Shown here: positions 1 through 8,601 of the stretch, piece by piece
Layout: every line of letters begins with the position of its first letter
Numbering within the stretch: the stretch's first letter is position 1
Origin: Flavobacteriaceae bacterium UBA2765
GTDB lineage: Bacteria > Bacteroidota > Bacteroidia > Flavobacteriales > Flavobacteriaceae
DNA length: 37,162 bases
Direction: 5' to 3'
Assembly: GCA_002352665.1 (NCBI GenBank)
Contig: DEIV01000098.1
Coordinates: 1-37,162, forward strand
The notes under the pieces: model-generated
Databases searched by the model: none
What the model saw: the letters and a program-made list of their open reading frames with translations, nothing else
Told to the model about the DNA's origin: nothing
Made by a program: the position numbers and the translations under genes

Positions 1-8
1 TATATTTG
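1..8 (+). promoter_or_regulatory. -7 promoter box for tRNA-Lys
   Basis: TATATTTG matches the Bacteroidetes primary sigma -7 consensus TAnnTTTG. It lies 14 nt before the mature tRNA 5' end, a fitting distance for a tRNA promoter. Any -33 element would lie outside the window. Confidence 0.6.
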
Positions 9-22
9 CATCCGAATTAATT

Positions 23-95
23 GACCTGGTAGCTCAGTTGGTAGAGCATCTCCCTTTTAAGGAGAGGGTCCTGGGTTCGAGCCCCAGCCCGGTCA
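23..95 (+). tRNA. tRNA-Lys (anticodon TTT)
   Basis: A full cloverleaf can be folded by eye: acceptor GACCTGG/CCCGGTC with one T-C mismatch, D-arm GCTC/GAGC, anticodon arm TCTCC/GGAGA around CTTTTAA, and T-arm CTGGG/CCCAG with TTCGAGC. The anticodon is TTT, so it reads lysine codons. The CCA end is not encoded: the sequence reads ACAAAA after the acceptor stem. A promoter box lies just upstream and a strong hairpin just downstream, so it could be its own transcription unit. Confidence 0.97.
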
Positions 96-111
96 CAAAA
101 AGGTACCATAT

Positions 112-145
112 AAAAAAGTTAAGCTGTTTTAGCTTAACTTTTTTT
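112..145 (+). terminator. Rho-independent terminator after tRNA-Lys
   Basis: A perfect 14-bp stem (112-125 with 131-144) closes a 5-nt loop and ends in a T run. The A run on the 5' side gives the mirror signal on the minus strand. It separates the two tRNA genes. Confidence 0.85.
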
Positions 146-164
146 ATTTTTACAAGTATTTCAT

Positions 165-249
165 GCACATGTGGCGGAATTGGTAGACGCGTTAGCTTGA
201 GGGGCTAGTGTCCGATTAGGACGTGCAGGTTCAAATCCTGTCATGTGCA
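165..249 (+). tRNA. tRNA-Leu (anticodon GAG)
   Basis: The acceptor is GCACATG paired with CATGTGC and discriminator A. The anticodon stem TTAGC/GCTAG (with one T-G pair) closes the loop TTGAGGG, giving anticodon GAG for leucine CTC/CTT codons. The long variable arm between the anticodon arm and the T-arm (CAGGTTCAAATCCTG) is the class II layout expected of tRNA-Leu. The CCA end is not encoded. No clear promoter box lies between the upstream hairpin and this gene. Confidence 0.96.
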
Positions 250-405
250 CTTAGATTACCTTTATACTTAAACAGACAAAATACAAGTTATTTCTATATA
301 AGTATTGAATTTAATATCAATAACAATGGGTGTATTAATTTGGAAACTTGCATATTTGGTATTGTTTTTGTAATTATTAATCGAATCTTTTACTGAATTA
401 TTTAG

Positions 406-413
406 TAATTTTG
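406..413 (+). promoter_or_regulatory. -7 promoter box, probably leaderless
   Basis: TAATTTTG fits TAnnTTTG and ends 4 nt before the ATG at 418, so transcription would begin at or next to the start codon. I see no good TTTG at -33 spacing. Confidence 0.5.
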
Positions 414-417
414 TCCT

Positions 418-1257
418 ATGCAAAAAATAACATCATTATTTTTAATAGTATGGTTCTCTATGAGTATTTCTTTTGCTCAAGAAGAAACCAATAAAACATC
501 TTCAGATTCTATAAAAATTTTAAAAGGTAGAATTATAGATGTAAAAGACAAATCACCTTTACAAAGTGCACATATTGTTAATTTAAACTCCGTTGAAGGG
601 ATTATTACCAACAGTAATGGGTATTTTAAAATTCCTGCTCAGGCCAATGACACTATTTCTATATCATATATTGGGTATCAATCTATTAAATTAAAAGTAA
701 CCAATGATCTACTAAGAGGCAATGAGCTTGAGATTGCCATACACCAAAAGACCATTAATATTAATGAAGTAACCGTAAAAGTCCATAATTTAATAGGTGT
801 ACTAGAAATTGATGCTAAAAATGTCCCAATGGATAAATACTCTAGAATTCATATTGAAGGTTTACCACAAACCTATGAGATTGGAAGACCCAGAGAGAAA
901 GATTATACCTCTGCTGCAGGTGCCTTATTTAATCCCGTAGACTTTTGGTATAATAAATTTGGGAAAAAACCAAAAGAGTTAAAAAAATTAAGGAAGCTTA
1001 AAGAAAAAGACGAACTACGCAATATGATGGAAGAAAAATTCAGCAGAGAAATTCTGATGGATTATATGGATATGAGTAAAAAGGAATTGGATGATCTCTT
1101 AAAAGAGTGTAATTACTCAAATAGGTTTGTAAAAAAGGCAAGTGATCTACAAATTATTGAGGCAGTAATAGAATGCTATGAAAACTATAAAGCCATTCAA
1201 AAAGGTACCGTGAGTAAGGAAAAAGTTAGCGTAAATAGCCAAGAAGATAAAAATTAG
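418..1257 (+). CDS. Secreted carboxypeptidase-regulatory-like domain protein
   Basis: The 279-aa protein starts with a signal peptide (MQKITSLFLIVWFSMSISFA). Residues about 33-92 form a CarboxypepD_reg-like beta-sandwich: KGRIIDVKDKSPLQSAHI, then a TNSNGYFKIPA turn and the IGYQS strand. This domain is common at the N-terminus of Bacteroidetes outer-membrane and secreted proteins. The C-terminal part (about 110-260) is charged and helical, with no transmembrane segment or beta-barrel, so this is not a full TonB receptor. The likely site is the periplasm or outer membrane. The gene stands alone, ends at a strong bidirectional hairpin and faces the prohibitin gene. The exact role is unknown; the domain call is firm and the function is not. 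Confidence 0.85.
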   Translation: MQKITSLFLIVWFSMSISFAQEETNKTSSDSIKILKGRIIDVKDKSPLQSAHIVNLNSVEGIITNSNGYFKIPAQANDTISISYIGYQSIKLKVTNDLLRGNELEIAIHQKTININEVTVKVHNLIGVLEIDAKNVPMDKYSRIHIEGLPQTYEIGRPREKDYTSAAGALFNPVDFWYNKFGKKPKELKKLRKLKEKDELRNMMEEKFSREILMDYMDMSKKELDDLLKECNYSNRFVKKASDLQIIEAVIECYENYKAIQKGTVSKEKVSVNSQEDKN

Positions 1258-1289
1258 AATAAAATACTCGCTAAAATTGATCAAAATAA

Positions 1290-1329
1290 AAGCCCAAAGC
1301 TTGATATAATATTTTCTAGCTTTGGGCTT
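1290..1329. terminator. Bidirectional terminator between convergent genes
   Basis: The arms AAGCCCAAAGCT and AGCTTTGGGCTT pair around a loop of about 16 nt. A-rich and T-rich flanks on the two sides make it usable from both strands. It lies between the CarboxypepD_reg gene (+) and the prohibitin gene (-). Confidence 0.8.
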
Positions 1330-1343
1330 GGCATTTTTATGAA

Positions 1344-2174
1344 TTAATTATTACCTAGAATAAGAGGTAAACCATCTTTACTACTACCCACAATAACCAC
1401 TTTTGTATTAGGAGATTCTGAAAGTTTTAATGTAGCGTCAATACCTTTATCTTGTAAAATTTTATCTGTTAAAGAGGCACTTAAAATTCGGTTAGCATCT
1501 GCCTTACCTTGAGCTTCAATGCGTACTTTTTCAGCTTCTTTTTCAGCTGTAACCAGTCTAAATTCATATTCCAACGACTCTTGTTCTTGTTTTAATTTAC
1601 GCTCAATAGCTTCCTTTATAGTTGGTGGTAAGGTTACATCGCGTACCAGAACAGAGTTTAATTGGATAAATTGAGGCTCTAATATCTTTTTAGTTTCCTC
1701 ATAAATTTCATTTTGAATGGCATCTCTTTTTGTAGAATATAATTGTTCAGGTGTATATCTACCCACAACACTTCTGGTTGCAGAGCGAATTGCAGGTATA
1801 ATTACACTCTGTAAATAATCTTCACCTCTTGTTTGATGTAATTTAGCAACAGTCTCTGTAGTGGCTTGGTATAAAACAGAAGCGTCAAGTTTAATTTCTA
1901 ATCCATTAGATGATAAAACGGACATTTCACGTTCAAATAATTCTTGTTGCCTTACATTGTAAACAAAAACTTTATTCCAAGGTAAAACAATATGAAATCC
2001 TTCATCTAAAGGAGGTCTATCAGTTACAACTCCGGATCCTAATGTTTCATAAAGAACACCTCGTTCTCCTGAACCAATGGTAACTGCTGATTTTGAAAAT
2101 AATATAATGACAATAATGGCTATAAATACTATAGGCACTAGTGCTTTTGGAAAATTTAATTGATTATTACTCAT
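1344..2174 (-). CDS. SPFH/prohibitin family membrane protein
   Basis: The 276-aa protein has one N-terminal transmembrane helix (about residues 12-30, ALVPIVFIAIIVIILFS). A Band 7/SPFH domain follows (about 33-220), starting with the typical GERGVLYETLG strand. The region 190-235 is a charged coiled coil (KQEQESLEYEFRLVTAEKEA) ending in the ARGKAD-like stretch EAQGKADANRIL. SPFH proteins oligomerise into ring scaffolds at the inner membrane and often modulate membrane proteases such as FtsH. A partner cannot be read from this locus. It is downstream of the CDF gene with a 47-nt gap that holds a promoter box, so it can be transcribed alone. The family call is secure; the substrate is unknown. 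Confidence 0.92.
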   Translation of the reverse strand: MSNNQLNFPKALVPIVFIAIIVIILFSKSAVTIGSGERGVLYETLGSGVVTDRPPLDEGFHIVLPWNKVFVYNVRQQELFEREMSVLSSNGLEIKLDASVLYQATTETVAKLHQTRGEDYLQSVIIPAIRSATRSVVGRYTPEQLYSTKRDAIQNEIYEETKKILEPQFIQLNSVLVRDVTLPPTIKEAIERKLKQEQESLEYEFRLVTAEKEAEKVRIEAQGKADANRILSASLTDKILQDKGIDATLKLSESPNTKVVIVGSSKDGLPLILGNN

Positions 2175-2200
2175 TGCATTGTCTATTTTAAGGGTTTTTT

Positions 2201-2208
2201 CAAATTTA
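2201..2208 (-). promoter_or_regulatory. -7 promoter box for prohibitin gene
   Basis: On the minus strand this reads TAAATTTG, matching TAnnTTTG, 26 nt before the start codon at 2174. The -33 element is not evident. Confidence 0.45.
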
Positions 2209-2221
2209 CAACTAATATTGC

Positions 2222-3118
2222 TTATAAACTATCTCTATATTCACAATCTTCATCATGTAGTTCTAATTCTAAAGTAACATGTTCTAAATCAAATTCGTCA
2301 TGTAATAATTGTCGAACTTTCTTTTTAAGGCTTTTAGAATCTGCCAATGACATTTGCTTGTCTTTAACCATAATGTGGATGGTACCTAAGTTATATTCGC
2401 CATCTAAAGTCCAAACATGACAATCGTGAACTTCCTTTATTTCAGGAATAGCTTCCAATTTAAATTGGATATCATCTATAGAAATTTCTTTAGGTGTACC
2501 TTGCAGTATTATAGGTAAAGTGTCTTTAATGTTTTTATATACATTATATAATACATAACAAGCTATTAGCAAAGATAAAATAGGATCTAAAATTGGAACA
2601 TCATAAAACTGCATAACAATACTTACAATGAATACAGCCACCCAACCCAAAACATCTTCTAGTAAATGTAATGAAACTACACGTTCATTAATTGAGGAAC
2701 CTTGCTTTAATTTAAAAACTGCTGCTCCATTAACAACAATACCTAAAATGGCCAACCACATCATTCCTATGGCATTTGTTTCTGCAGGATCTATCAAACC
2801 TGCCAAAGCTTCTTTGATAATGAATACAGAACCTACTACCAAGATAATAGCATTAATAATGGCACCCAATAATGAAAACCGTTTGTAACCGTATGAATAC
2901 TGTTGGGTGGCTTTTTTATTGGATAATTTTTGAAAATACCATGATAGACCCAAACTTAAACTATCTCCTAAATCATGTAAAGCATCAGACATAATAGCCA
3001 GACTATTCGTATAAATACCACCTACAAATTCAATAATTGTAAATATTAAATTTAAGAAGAATGCAACCTTGATATTGCCGGTAGCATTATGATGATGATG
3101 ATCATGGTGATGTCCCAT
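2222..3118 (-). CDS. Cation diffusion facilitator (CDF) family metal exporter
   Basis: The 298-aa length is usual for the family. The N-terminus is a histidine cluster (MGHHHDHHHH), typical of zinc-type CDF proteins. The membrane part has about six helices. The transport-site motifs are present: SDALHDLGDS in helix 2 (about residues 44-53) and HLLED in helix 5. A cytoplasmic C-terminal domain (about 205-290, IPEIKEVHDCHVWTLDGEY) matches the metal-sensing dimerisation domain. It should export Zn2+ or a related divalent ion across the inner membrane in exchange for protons; the metal is inferred. The gene starts 5 nt after the vWA gene stop and sits in a fabG-vWA-CDF run. Confidence 0.93.
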   Translation of the reverse strand: MGHHHDHHHHNATGNIKVAFFLNLIFTIIEFVGGIYTNSLAIMSDALHDLGDSLSLGLSWYFQKLSNKKATQQYSYGYKRFSLLGAIINAIILVVGSVFIIKEALAGLIDPAETNAIGMMWLAILGIVVNGAAVFKLKQGSSINERVVSLHLLEDVLGWVAVFIVSIVMQFYDVPILDPILSLLIACYVLYNVYKNIKDTLPIILQGTPKEISIDDIQFKLEAIPEIKEVHDCHVWTLDGEYNLGTIHIMVKDKQMSLADSKSLKKKVRQLLHDEFDLEHVTLELELHDEDCEYRDSL

Positions 3119-3123
3119 AAAAT

Positions 3124-5151
3124 TTAAATTTTTCCATGATATTTTCTAAGGAACCATTCTAAACTAAAAAATAATATGCCCATAGCCAATAACCATTTCC
3201 AATCTATTAGCGAAATAATTTTTTCTTGACTTTTTTGTATAGTTTGATAACGTTTATCTTCCAATAATTGACCGATTAATGTTTCAGAATTAGCGATTGG
3301 ATAAAATGATCCTTTTGACGCATGAGCCAATTTTTTTAGACCTTTAGTATTGGCTGTGGTCACCTGTTGTTCAATATCATAAGGTAAAACCGTAAAAGCA
3401 CCGTGTTTTATTATATTTTTTTCATTGACACTAACAGAAAAACGATAATCATCAGCAAGTAAATTACTTAAAACCACTTCATAATGACTATTTTTTAAAG
3501 AAAATGGAATTTTAGTGTTTTCTTTAGTTCTTTTATTGGTCAAAGATAAAGTCAAATTCGCATTTTTGTCAAATATATAATTGGCATCAAAAAATTGTGC
3601 ATTGATGATAGCATCTTTATTAGTGTAAATAAAAGGTAAATAGTCAATTTCAATTCGATTATACTTTTTAGTGGATGATAAATATTGGATAATCTTATTA
3701 AAGAAATTATCAAATTTCAAGAATGAACCTTCTTTAATATGGCTTTGCATTCTCCATTTCCAGCTGTTTTCTCCAAAAAGTACAGCTCCTCTCCTATGCT
3801 GATCTGAAAAAGTACTTAACAAAGGATTTTTTGTTGAAAAATTCGAAATATTCTGGAAGAGTACTGTTTGAAAAGGTACAGAGAAATTAATCTCTCCAAA
3901 ATAATCATCTAAGGGGTTAAAGTCAGAAAAACCTATATCCTCTATCACAAATTCGTTAAAATCCATATTAAAATCAGGTGCATAATATTCTGTTTTATTA
4001 ATGTTCTTTTTAGTAAAATAAGCTTGTGCCTTATTTAAAAAATTCCAATCAGTCGCTGTGCCTGTTATTGTAAAGTAATTTACTTTCTCCTGCTCAATAT
4101 CAGTAAATATTTTAGTAAATTTACTATTGGGCTGATAAATTATAATCAATTGATAATCTTTATATTGATGATTTTTAGTTAAATTGTTTTCTACAAAAAC
4201 GGCATGTTGTTTGTTTGATGAAATTATTCGTTTTAACATACCGATATCAGGGTGATTTATATCACTTAATATCAATATTTTGGCTCGTTCATTTACAACT
4301 TCTATACTAAAGCTCTTTTCATTATTTATTTTGTTCTTTTCACCTTTTAAAGTTGAAACCTCACAGGTGTAATTTTGCACTCCCACCGAATTTGCAGGTA
4401 AATTAAATTGTATTTTTTGAGATGATCTTTTTTTTGAAAATTGAAGTGCTTTTTTATAGACAGACTTATTATTACTATAGATATTTAATGTCTGGTCTAC
4501 AGTAATATCTCCATCGTATTGTACAAATATTTCAACAGGAAATTGATTATTTAAAGTGGTATAAGCGTTTACATTGATTTGATTAATTTTTAAATCATCA
4601 TATTGTATTGTGTCACCTACTACTACAGTATAAACTGGTTGTTTAGAATTGTAGTAAGCATAATTATTTCCTTGTGTTTGTATGCCATCTGTTATTAAAA
4701 TTGAAGGAGCTACATGCTCTTTATATAATGTTCCCAAAGATTTAAGAGCATTTATTATTTTGGTTTCTGAAATATTATAAGCAAAAGTATCTTGAAGGTA
4801 TAAATCGTTTCCAAAAGCGTAATAATTGACTTTAAATTTCTCATTAATTGAGGTATTAGACTTCAACTGATCAACCAATGTATTGATGTGCTCTTGTTCT
4901 TTTGCATAGGCAATTGAAGATGAATTATCAATTAACACATTGAGTACAGGTTTAATATTTTTGTATTCATTGAACTTAAACTTCGGGTTAATTAAAAGCA
5001 CAAACAAGGTAAAAATGGATAAAAAGCGTAAAAAGCCCAGTAAAAATATTGTTTTACCTTTATCTTTTACCTTATAGAAATACTGAAAAAAAACCATCAA
5101 AATTGCAATGATGGCTGCTAATAATAGTAATAAAATGATATTAGATGTCAT
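3124..5151 (-). CDS. Membrane-anchored von Willebrand factor A-like protein
   Basis: The 675-aa protein has two N-terminal transmembrane helices (about 4-25 and 36-55) and one near the C-terminus (about 648-667). Between them lies a large extracytoplasmic part. It begins with a vWA-type core carrying a MIDAS-like DxSxS motif (D75, S77, S79 in LIDNSSSIA) and a second acidic loop in ILITDG. The rest is beta-rich and lacks a motif I know. The layout resembles BatA/BatB-like aerotolerance proteins and other uncharacterised Bacteroidetes vWA proteins, but the position next to fabG does not suggest a job. vWA domains bind metal and partner proteins. The specific role is unknown. Confidence 0.8.
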   Translation of the reverse strand: MTSNIILLLLLAAIIAILMVFFQYFYKVKDKGKTIFLLGFLRFLSIFTLFVLLINPKFKFNEYKNIKPVLNVLIDNSSSIAYAKEQEHINTLVDQLKSNTSINEKFKVNYYAFGNDLYLQDTFAYNISETKIINALKSLGTLYKEHVAPSILITDGIQTQGNNYAYYNSKQPVYTVVVGDTIQYDDLKINQINVNAYTTLNNQFPVEIFVQYDGDITVDQTLNIYSNNKSVYKKALQFSKKRSSQKIQFNLPANSVGVQNYTCEVSTLKGEKNKINNEKSFSIEVVNERAKILILSDINHPDIGMLKRIISSNKQHAVFVENNLTKNHQYKDYQLIIIYQPNSKFTKIFTDIEQEKVNYFTITGTATDWNFLNKAQAYFTKKNINKTEYYAPDFNMDFNEFVIEDIGFSDFNPLDDYFGEINFSVPFQTVLFQNISNFSTKNPLLSTFSDQHRRGAVLFGENSWKWRMQSHIKEGSFLKFDNFFNKIIQYLSSTKKYNRIEIDYLPFIYTNKDAIINAQFFDANYIFDKNANLTLSLTNKRTKENTKIPFSLKNSHYEVVLSNLLADDYRFSVSVNEKNIIKHGAFTVLPYDIEQQVTTANTKGLKKLAHASKGSFYPIANSETLIGQLLEDKRYQTIQKSQEKIISLIDWKWLLAMGILFFSLEWFLRKYHGKI

Positions 5152-5166
5152 TTATTGATCTAAGTA

Positions 5167-5913
5167 TTATGTCAACATACCTCCGTCAACATTTAGCGTT
5201 TGTCCGGTAACGTATGTAGAAAGTTCCGATGCTAAAAACAGGCAAGCATTGCCAATATCTTCAGGGGTACCTCCTCTTTTTAATGGTATGGCTTCACGCC
5301 ATACTTTGACCGTTTCTTCAGGTAAGGCTCCAGTCATTTCGGTTTCAATAAATCCTGGTGCTACGGCATTACAACGAATATTTCTTGAACCTAATTCAAG
5401 GGCTATAGATTTTGTAAAACCCAGAATGCCGGCTTTAGAAGCGGCATAATTAGATTGACCGGCATTGCCTTTAATACCTACAACAGAGCTCATGTTAATA
5501 ATAGAACCAGATCTTTGCTTCATCATTGGCTTAATTACGGCCTTAGTCAAGTTAAAAACAGATTTTAAATTTACTTCTATAACTTTGTCAAAATCTTCTT
5601 CTGAGATTCTCAATAAAAGATTATCCTTGGTAATACCGGCATTATTTATCAATATATCTATAGTACCAAACTCAGCTATAACATCAGCAGCCAATTGCTG
5701 TGCGGCTTCAAAGTTTGCGGCATTAGATTGAAAACCTTTGGCTTTTACACCATAAGATTGCAATTCTTTCTCTAAAGCATTGGCCGCATCTACTGATGCA
5801 TTATATGTAAAAGCTATGTTAGACCCGTTTTTAGCAAAGACTTCTGCTATCCCTTTACCTATACCTCTTGAGGCTCCGGTGATTAATGTAGTTTTATTAT
5901 TAAGTAATGCCAT
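5167..5913 (-). CDS. fabG: 3-oxoacyl-[acyl-carrier-protein] reductase FabG
   Basis: This enzyme reduces 3-oxoacyl-ACP to 3-hydroxyacyl-ACP with NADPH in fatty acid elongation (cytoplasm). The 248-aa length is standard for a short-chain dehydrogenase. The nucleotide loop TGASRGIG is at 12-19, NNAG at 90-93, and the catalytic Ser142/143-Tyr156-Lys160 set lies in the SNYAASKAG region. The C-terminus NVDGGMLT is typical of FabG. It is the first gene of the run fabG-vWA-CDF on the minus strand, with a promoter box at 5968-5975. Confidence 0.96.
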   Translation of the reverse strand: MALLNNKTTLITGASRGIGKGIAEVFAKNGSNIAFTYNASVDAANALEKELQSYGVKAKGFQSNAANFEAAQQLAADVIAEFGTIDILINNAGITKDNLLLRISEEDFDKVIEVNLKSVFNLTKAVIKPMMKQRSGSIINMSSVVGIKGNAGQSNYAASKAGILGFTKSIALELGSRNIRCNAVAPGFIETEMTGALPEETVKVWREAIPLKRGGTPEDIGNACLFLASELSTYVTGQTLNVDGGMLT

Positions 5914-5967
5914 ATGATATTTATTAGTGAGTCAATGCACAAAACGAATGTGATTGTTAAGTAAAAC

Positions 5968-5975
5968 CAAAGATA
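5968..5975 (-). promoter_or_regulatory. -7 promoter box for fabG
   Basis: The minus strand reads TATCTTTG, a full TAnnTTTG match, 54 nt before the fabG start. The -33 element is weak or absent. Confidence 0.45.
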
Positions 5976-6040
5976 AGAAATTAGTTTCTTTTTTCTAGTA
6001 CCCTGAGTTCAACTTAAAATTTACTTTACAGAATTCAAAT

Positions 6041-6075
6041 AAAAAAGCCCATTTGATGTTTCAAACAGGCTTTTC
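6041..6075 (-). terminator. Terminator downstream of sucD
   Basis: AAAAGCC at 6043-6049 pairs with GGCTTTT at 6068-6074. An inner TTTGA/TCAAA stem extends the hairpin after a two-base mismatch. The A run at 6041-6046 gives the U tract on the minus strand. It lies 17 nt past the sucD stop and isolates sucD from fabG. Confidence 0.8.
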
Positions 6076-6091
6076 CATATATACTATTATT

Positions 6092-6967
6092 TTATTTTTT
6101 TAAAACTTCAGCAACTTTTAAGCCTATTTCAGCTGGAGAGTCCACCACATGTATGCCATTCTCTGCTAAAATTGCCATTTTTGCTTGAGCTGTATCATCT
6201 GCACCACCCACAATGGCACCTGCATGCCCCATGGTTCTACCTTTTGGAGCAGTTTGACCGGCAATAAAACCAATTACCGGTTTTCTATTACCATCAGCCT
6301 TGATCCACCTTGCAGCATCAGCTTCAAGCTGACCTCCAATTTCACCAATCATTACTATACACTCCGTATCATCATCATTCATTAATAATTCTACAGCTTC
6401 TTTTGTTGTTGTGCCTATAATAGGATCACCACCAATACCAATGGCTGTCGTAATACCTAATCCTTGTTTTACAACTTGGTCGGCTGCTTCATAAGTTAGT
6501 GTACCTGATTTTGATATAATACCTACACGTCCCTTTTCAAAAACAAAACCTGGCATAATACCAACTTTGGCTTCCCCAGGTGTAATCACACCAGGGCAAT
6601 TAGGTCCTATTAACCTACAATCTCTGTCATCAATATAAGCCTTAACTTTAACCATATCTGCCACTGGAATACCTTCTGTTATACAAATAATTACTTTGAT
6701 TCCTCCTTCAGCCGCTTCCATAATAGCGTCAGCAGCAAATGCAGGTGGAACAAATATAATACTGGTATCCGCTTTGGCATTTTCTACAGCTTCTGCAACC
6801 GTATTAAAAACCGGTTTGTCAAGATGTGTCTGACCTCCTTTTCCAGGTGTTACACCACCAACTACATTAGTTCCATAAGCTATCATTTGAGTCGCATGAA
6901 ACGTTCCTTCACCACCGGTAAAACCTTGTACAATTACTTTTGAATTCTTATTTACTAAAACACTCAT
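6092..6967 (-). CDS. sucD: Succinyl-CoA synthetase, alpha subunit
   Basis: This is the alpha subunit of the TCA-cycle enzyme that interconverts succinyl-CoA and succinate plus a nucleoside triphosphate. It carries the CoA site and the phosphohistidine. The 291-aa length is normal. The N-terminal CoA-binding fold has VQGFTGGEGTFH (about 13-24), the middle has GPNCPG (121-126), and the phosphorylated histidine is H248 in GHAGAIVGG. The beta subunit gene (sucC) is not in the window, so the two are unlinked here. A promoter box upstream and a terminator downstream suggest it can be expressed on its own even though the lpx cluster lies upstream on the same strand. Confidence 0.97.
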   Translation of the reverse strand: MSVLVNKNSKVIVQGFTGGEGTFHATQMIAYGTNVVGGVTPGKGGQTHLDKPVFNTVAEAVENAKADTSIIFVPPAFAADAIMEAAEGGIKVIICITEGIPVADMVKVKAYIDDRDCRLIGPNCPGVITPGEAKVGIMPGFVFEKGRVGIISKSGTLTYEAADQVVKQGLGITTAIGIGGDPIIGTTTKEAVELLMNDDDTECIVMIGEIGGQLEADAARWIKADGNRKPVIGFIAGQTAPKGRTMGHAGAIVGGADDTAQAKMAILAENGIHVVDSPAEIGLKVAEVLKK

Positions 6968-7012
6968 TATAAATTTATGTTATTAAGTTAATTGCTCTAT
7001 TATTATTTACTA

Positions 7013-7020
7013 CAAAAGTA
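7013..7020 (-). promoter_or_regulatory. -7 promoter box for sucD
   Basis: The minus strand reads TACTTTTG, matching TAnnTTTG, in the 86-nt gap before sucD. It implies a leader of about 40 nt. I see no matching -33 TTTG. Confidence 0.45.
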
Positions 7021-7053
7021 AATCTTAGCTTTTACTTTAAGAAATAATTATCG

Positions 7054-7989
7054 CTAAATATTATTCACTTTTGCAATAATTTCCGGTAGCACCTTTAATC
7101 CTGCCATTTCTCTATATTTTTTTCTTGCTTCATCACAAGGAGAGCCAAAATATGTTTTACCTCCTTCCAGGTCTCTACCTACGCCGGATTGTGCATAAAC
7201 AACAGCACCTCTTCCTATGGTAACACCACTAATTACCCCAACTTGACCCCAAAGTGTAACTTCATCTTCTAATACTGTACAGCCTGCAATACCAACATGA
7301 GAGGCTAGCAAACATTTTTTACCAATAATAGTATCGTGTGCTATTTGTACCTGGTTGTCGATTTTAGTACCTTCCTTAATAATGGTATTTCCGGTTACAC
7401 CTCTATCTATAGTGCATGATGCACCTATATCAACATTGTCTTCAATAATTACACTACCGCAGGACACTAATTTATCATAACCTTCGGGACGATTTTTATA
7501 ATAAAAAGCATCAGATCCTAATACGGTACCCGCATGGATAGTAACATTATCTCCTATATAACAATCGTCATAGATAACAACATTAGGATGGATTACACAA
7601 TTTTTACCAATAGTAACATTATTTCCAATAAATGCATTAGGTTGTATAACTGTATGCTCACCTATTTTTGCAGTTTCAGCAATGGACTTATTAGCGTTTT
7701 TAAAAGGTTTGAAGAATGCCGCGAGTTTGCTAAAATCTCTAAACGGATCATCAGAAATTAATAAGGCCTTGCCTTCAGGACAGGATACTTTTTTATTGAT
7801 CAAAATAACCGATGCGGCTGAATTTAAAGCTTTATCATAATATTTTGGATGGTCTACAAAAACAATATCGCCAGCTTCAACTACATGAATTTCATTCATC
7901 CCATAAATAGAAAATAATTTATCTCCAATATATTCACTTTCAATAAGTTCTGATATTTCTTTTAAAGTATAAGGTTTAGGAAATTTCAT
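7054..7989 (-). CDS. LpxD-like UDP-3-O-acylglucosamine N-acyltransferase paralogue
   Basis: The 311-aa protein has an LpxD-type N-terminal nucleotide-binding domain (about 1-100) and a left-handed beta-helix of hexapeptide repeats (about 103-270; for example IGNNVTIGKNCVIHPNVVI). A short C-terminal tail follows. The catalytic histidine of LpxD is conserved as H218 in QVQIAHDTIIG. A second, longer LpxD (342 aa) is encoded at 11381-12409 in the same cluster and fits the family length better. This copy may be a second lipid A acyltransferase with another chain preference or an acyltransferase for another sugar. It follows the lipoprotein gene by 11 nt, so it is probably co-transcribed with efp. 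Confidence 0.85.
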   Translation of the reverse strand: MKFPKPYTLKEISELIESEYIGDKLFSIYGMNEIHVVEAGDIVFVDHPKYYDKALNSAASVILINKKVSCPEGKALLISDDPFRDFSKLAAFFKPFKNANKSIAETAKIGEHTVIQPNAFIGNNVTIGKNCVIHPNVVIYDDCYIGDNVTIHAGTVLGSDAFYYKNRPEGYDKLVSCGSVIIEDNVDIGASCTIDRGVTGNTIIKEGTKIDNQVQIAHDTIIGKKCLLASHVGIAGCTVLEDEVTLWGQVGVISGVTIGRGAVVYAQSGVGRDLEGGKTYFGSPCDEARKKYREMAGLKVLPEIIAKVNNI

Positions 7990-8000
7990 TTTATAGGATA

Positions 8001-8597
8001 CTAATTTTCAATCAGTTTAAATGAATTATTGACACTCTCAAAAGTATTTTCATATTTATTTAATCTATCTACTAAGGTCCAGTTCATTACCATATACAAA
8101 TGCTCTTTACCTTCAATATAACCAACTATATAACCTATATCTTGCCCTTCCGTTTTGCCTTTCATTTTTATTTGACGGGCATTATATCCATTAATCTTTG
8201 TCAATCCATAGGTATCCGTTTTATTAATATCAACATTGGCCTCAAAGAACTTTGTTTGGGCTTGACTGTAATTCTCTATAACAGAAATTTCATCATCATA
8301 TTCATTTAATTCCTTAAAGTAATTGACAAAATCTTGTTTGTTTTCATGGATGACCACGGTATAGGTTTCTTTATAGATATTTGCATATTGTAATGAAGCT
8401 TCATCATTTAATGATTTCATTTCTTTCATATAATTAGGTATTGAAAGCTTATAAATATGCTCTACAGATATCTGCTTAAAATCACTATCTGATAAGTTTT
8501 CCACAGAAGAATTAGAAGCCGACTTTAGCGTCTCACTAATAATTTCTTTACAGGATATTAAACTTAATAATACCAACACAAAAAATAGCTTTTTCAT
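8001..8597 (-). CDS. Small lipoprotein of unknown function
   Basis: The 198-aa protein has a lipoprotein signal peptide: MKKLFFVLVLLSLISC with the lipidated Cys at residue 16. The mature part is mixed alpha/beta without a motif I recognise. Its strands (YTVVIHENKQ, GYNARQIKMKG, YIVGYIEGKEHLYMVMNW) recall small lipoproteins with a single alpha/beta domain. The final GYIEGKEHLYMVMNWT stretch looks like the last strands of such a domain. It starts 4 nt after the efp stop and precedes the second LpxD-like gene, so it may belong to the envelope cluster. Function is not assigned. Confidence 0.8.
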   Translation of the reverse strand: MKKLFFVLVLLSLISCKEIISETLKSASNSSVENLSDSDFKQISVEHIYKLSIPNYMKEMKSLNDEASLQYANIYKETYTVVIHENKQDFVNYFKELNEYDDEISVIENYSQAQTKFFEANVDINKTDTYGLTKINGYNARQIKMKGKTEGQDIGYIVGYIEGKEHLYMVMNWTLVDRLNKYENTFESVNNSFKLIEN

Positions 8598-8601
8598 ACA
8601 A

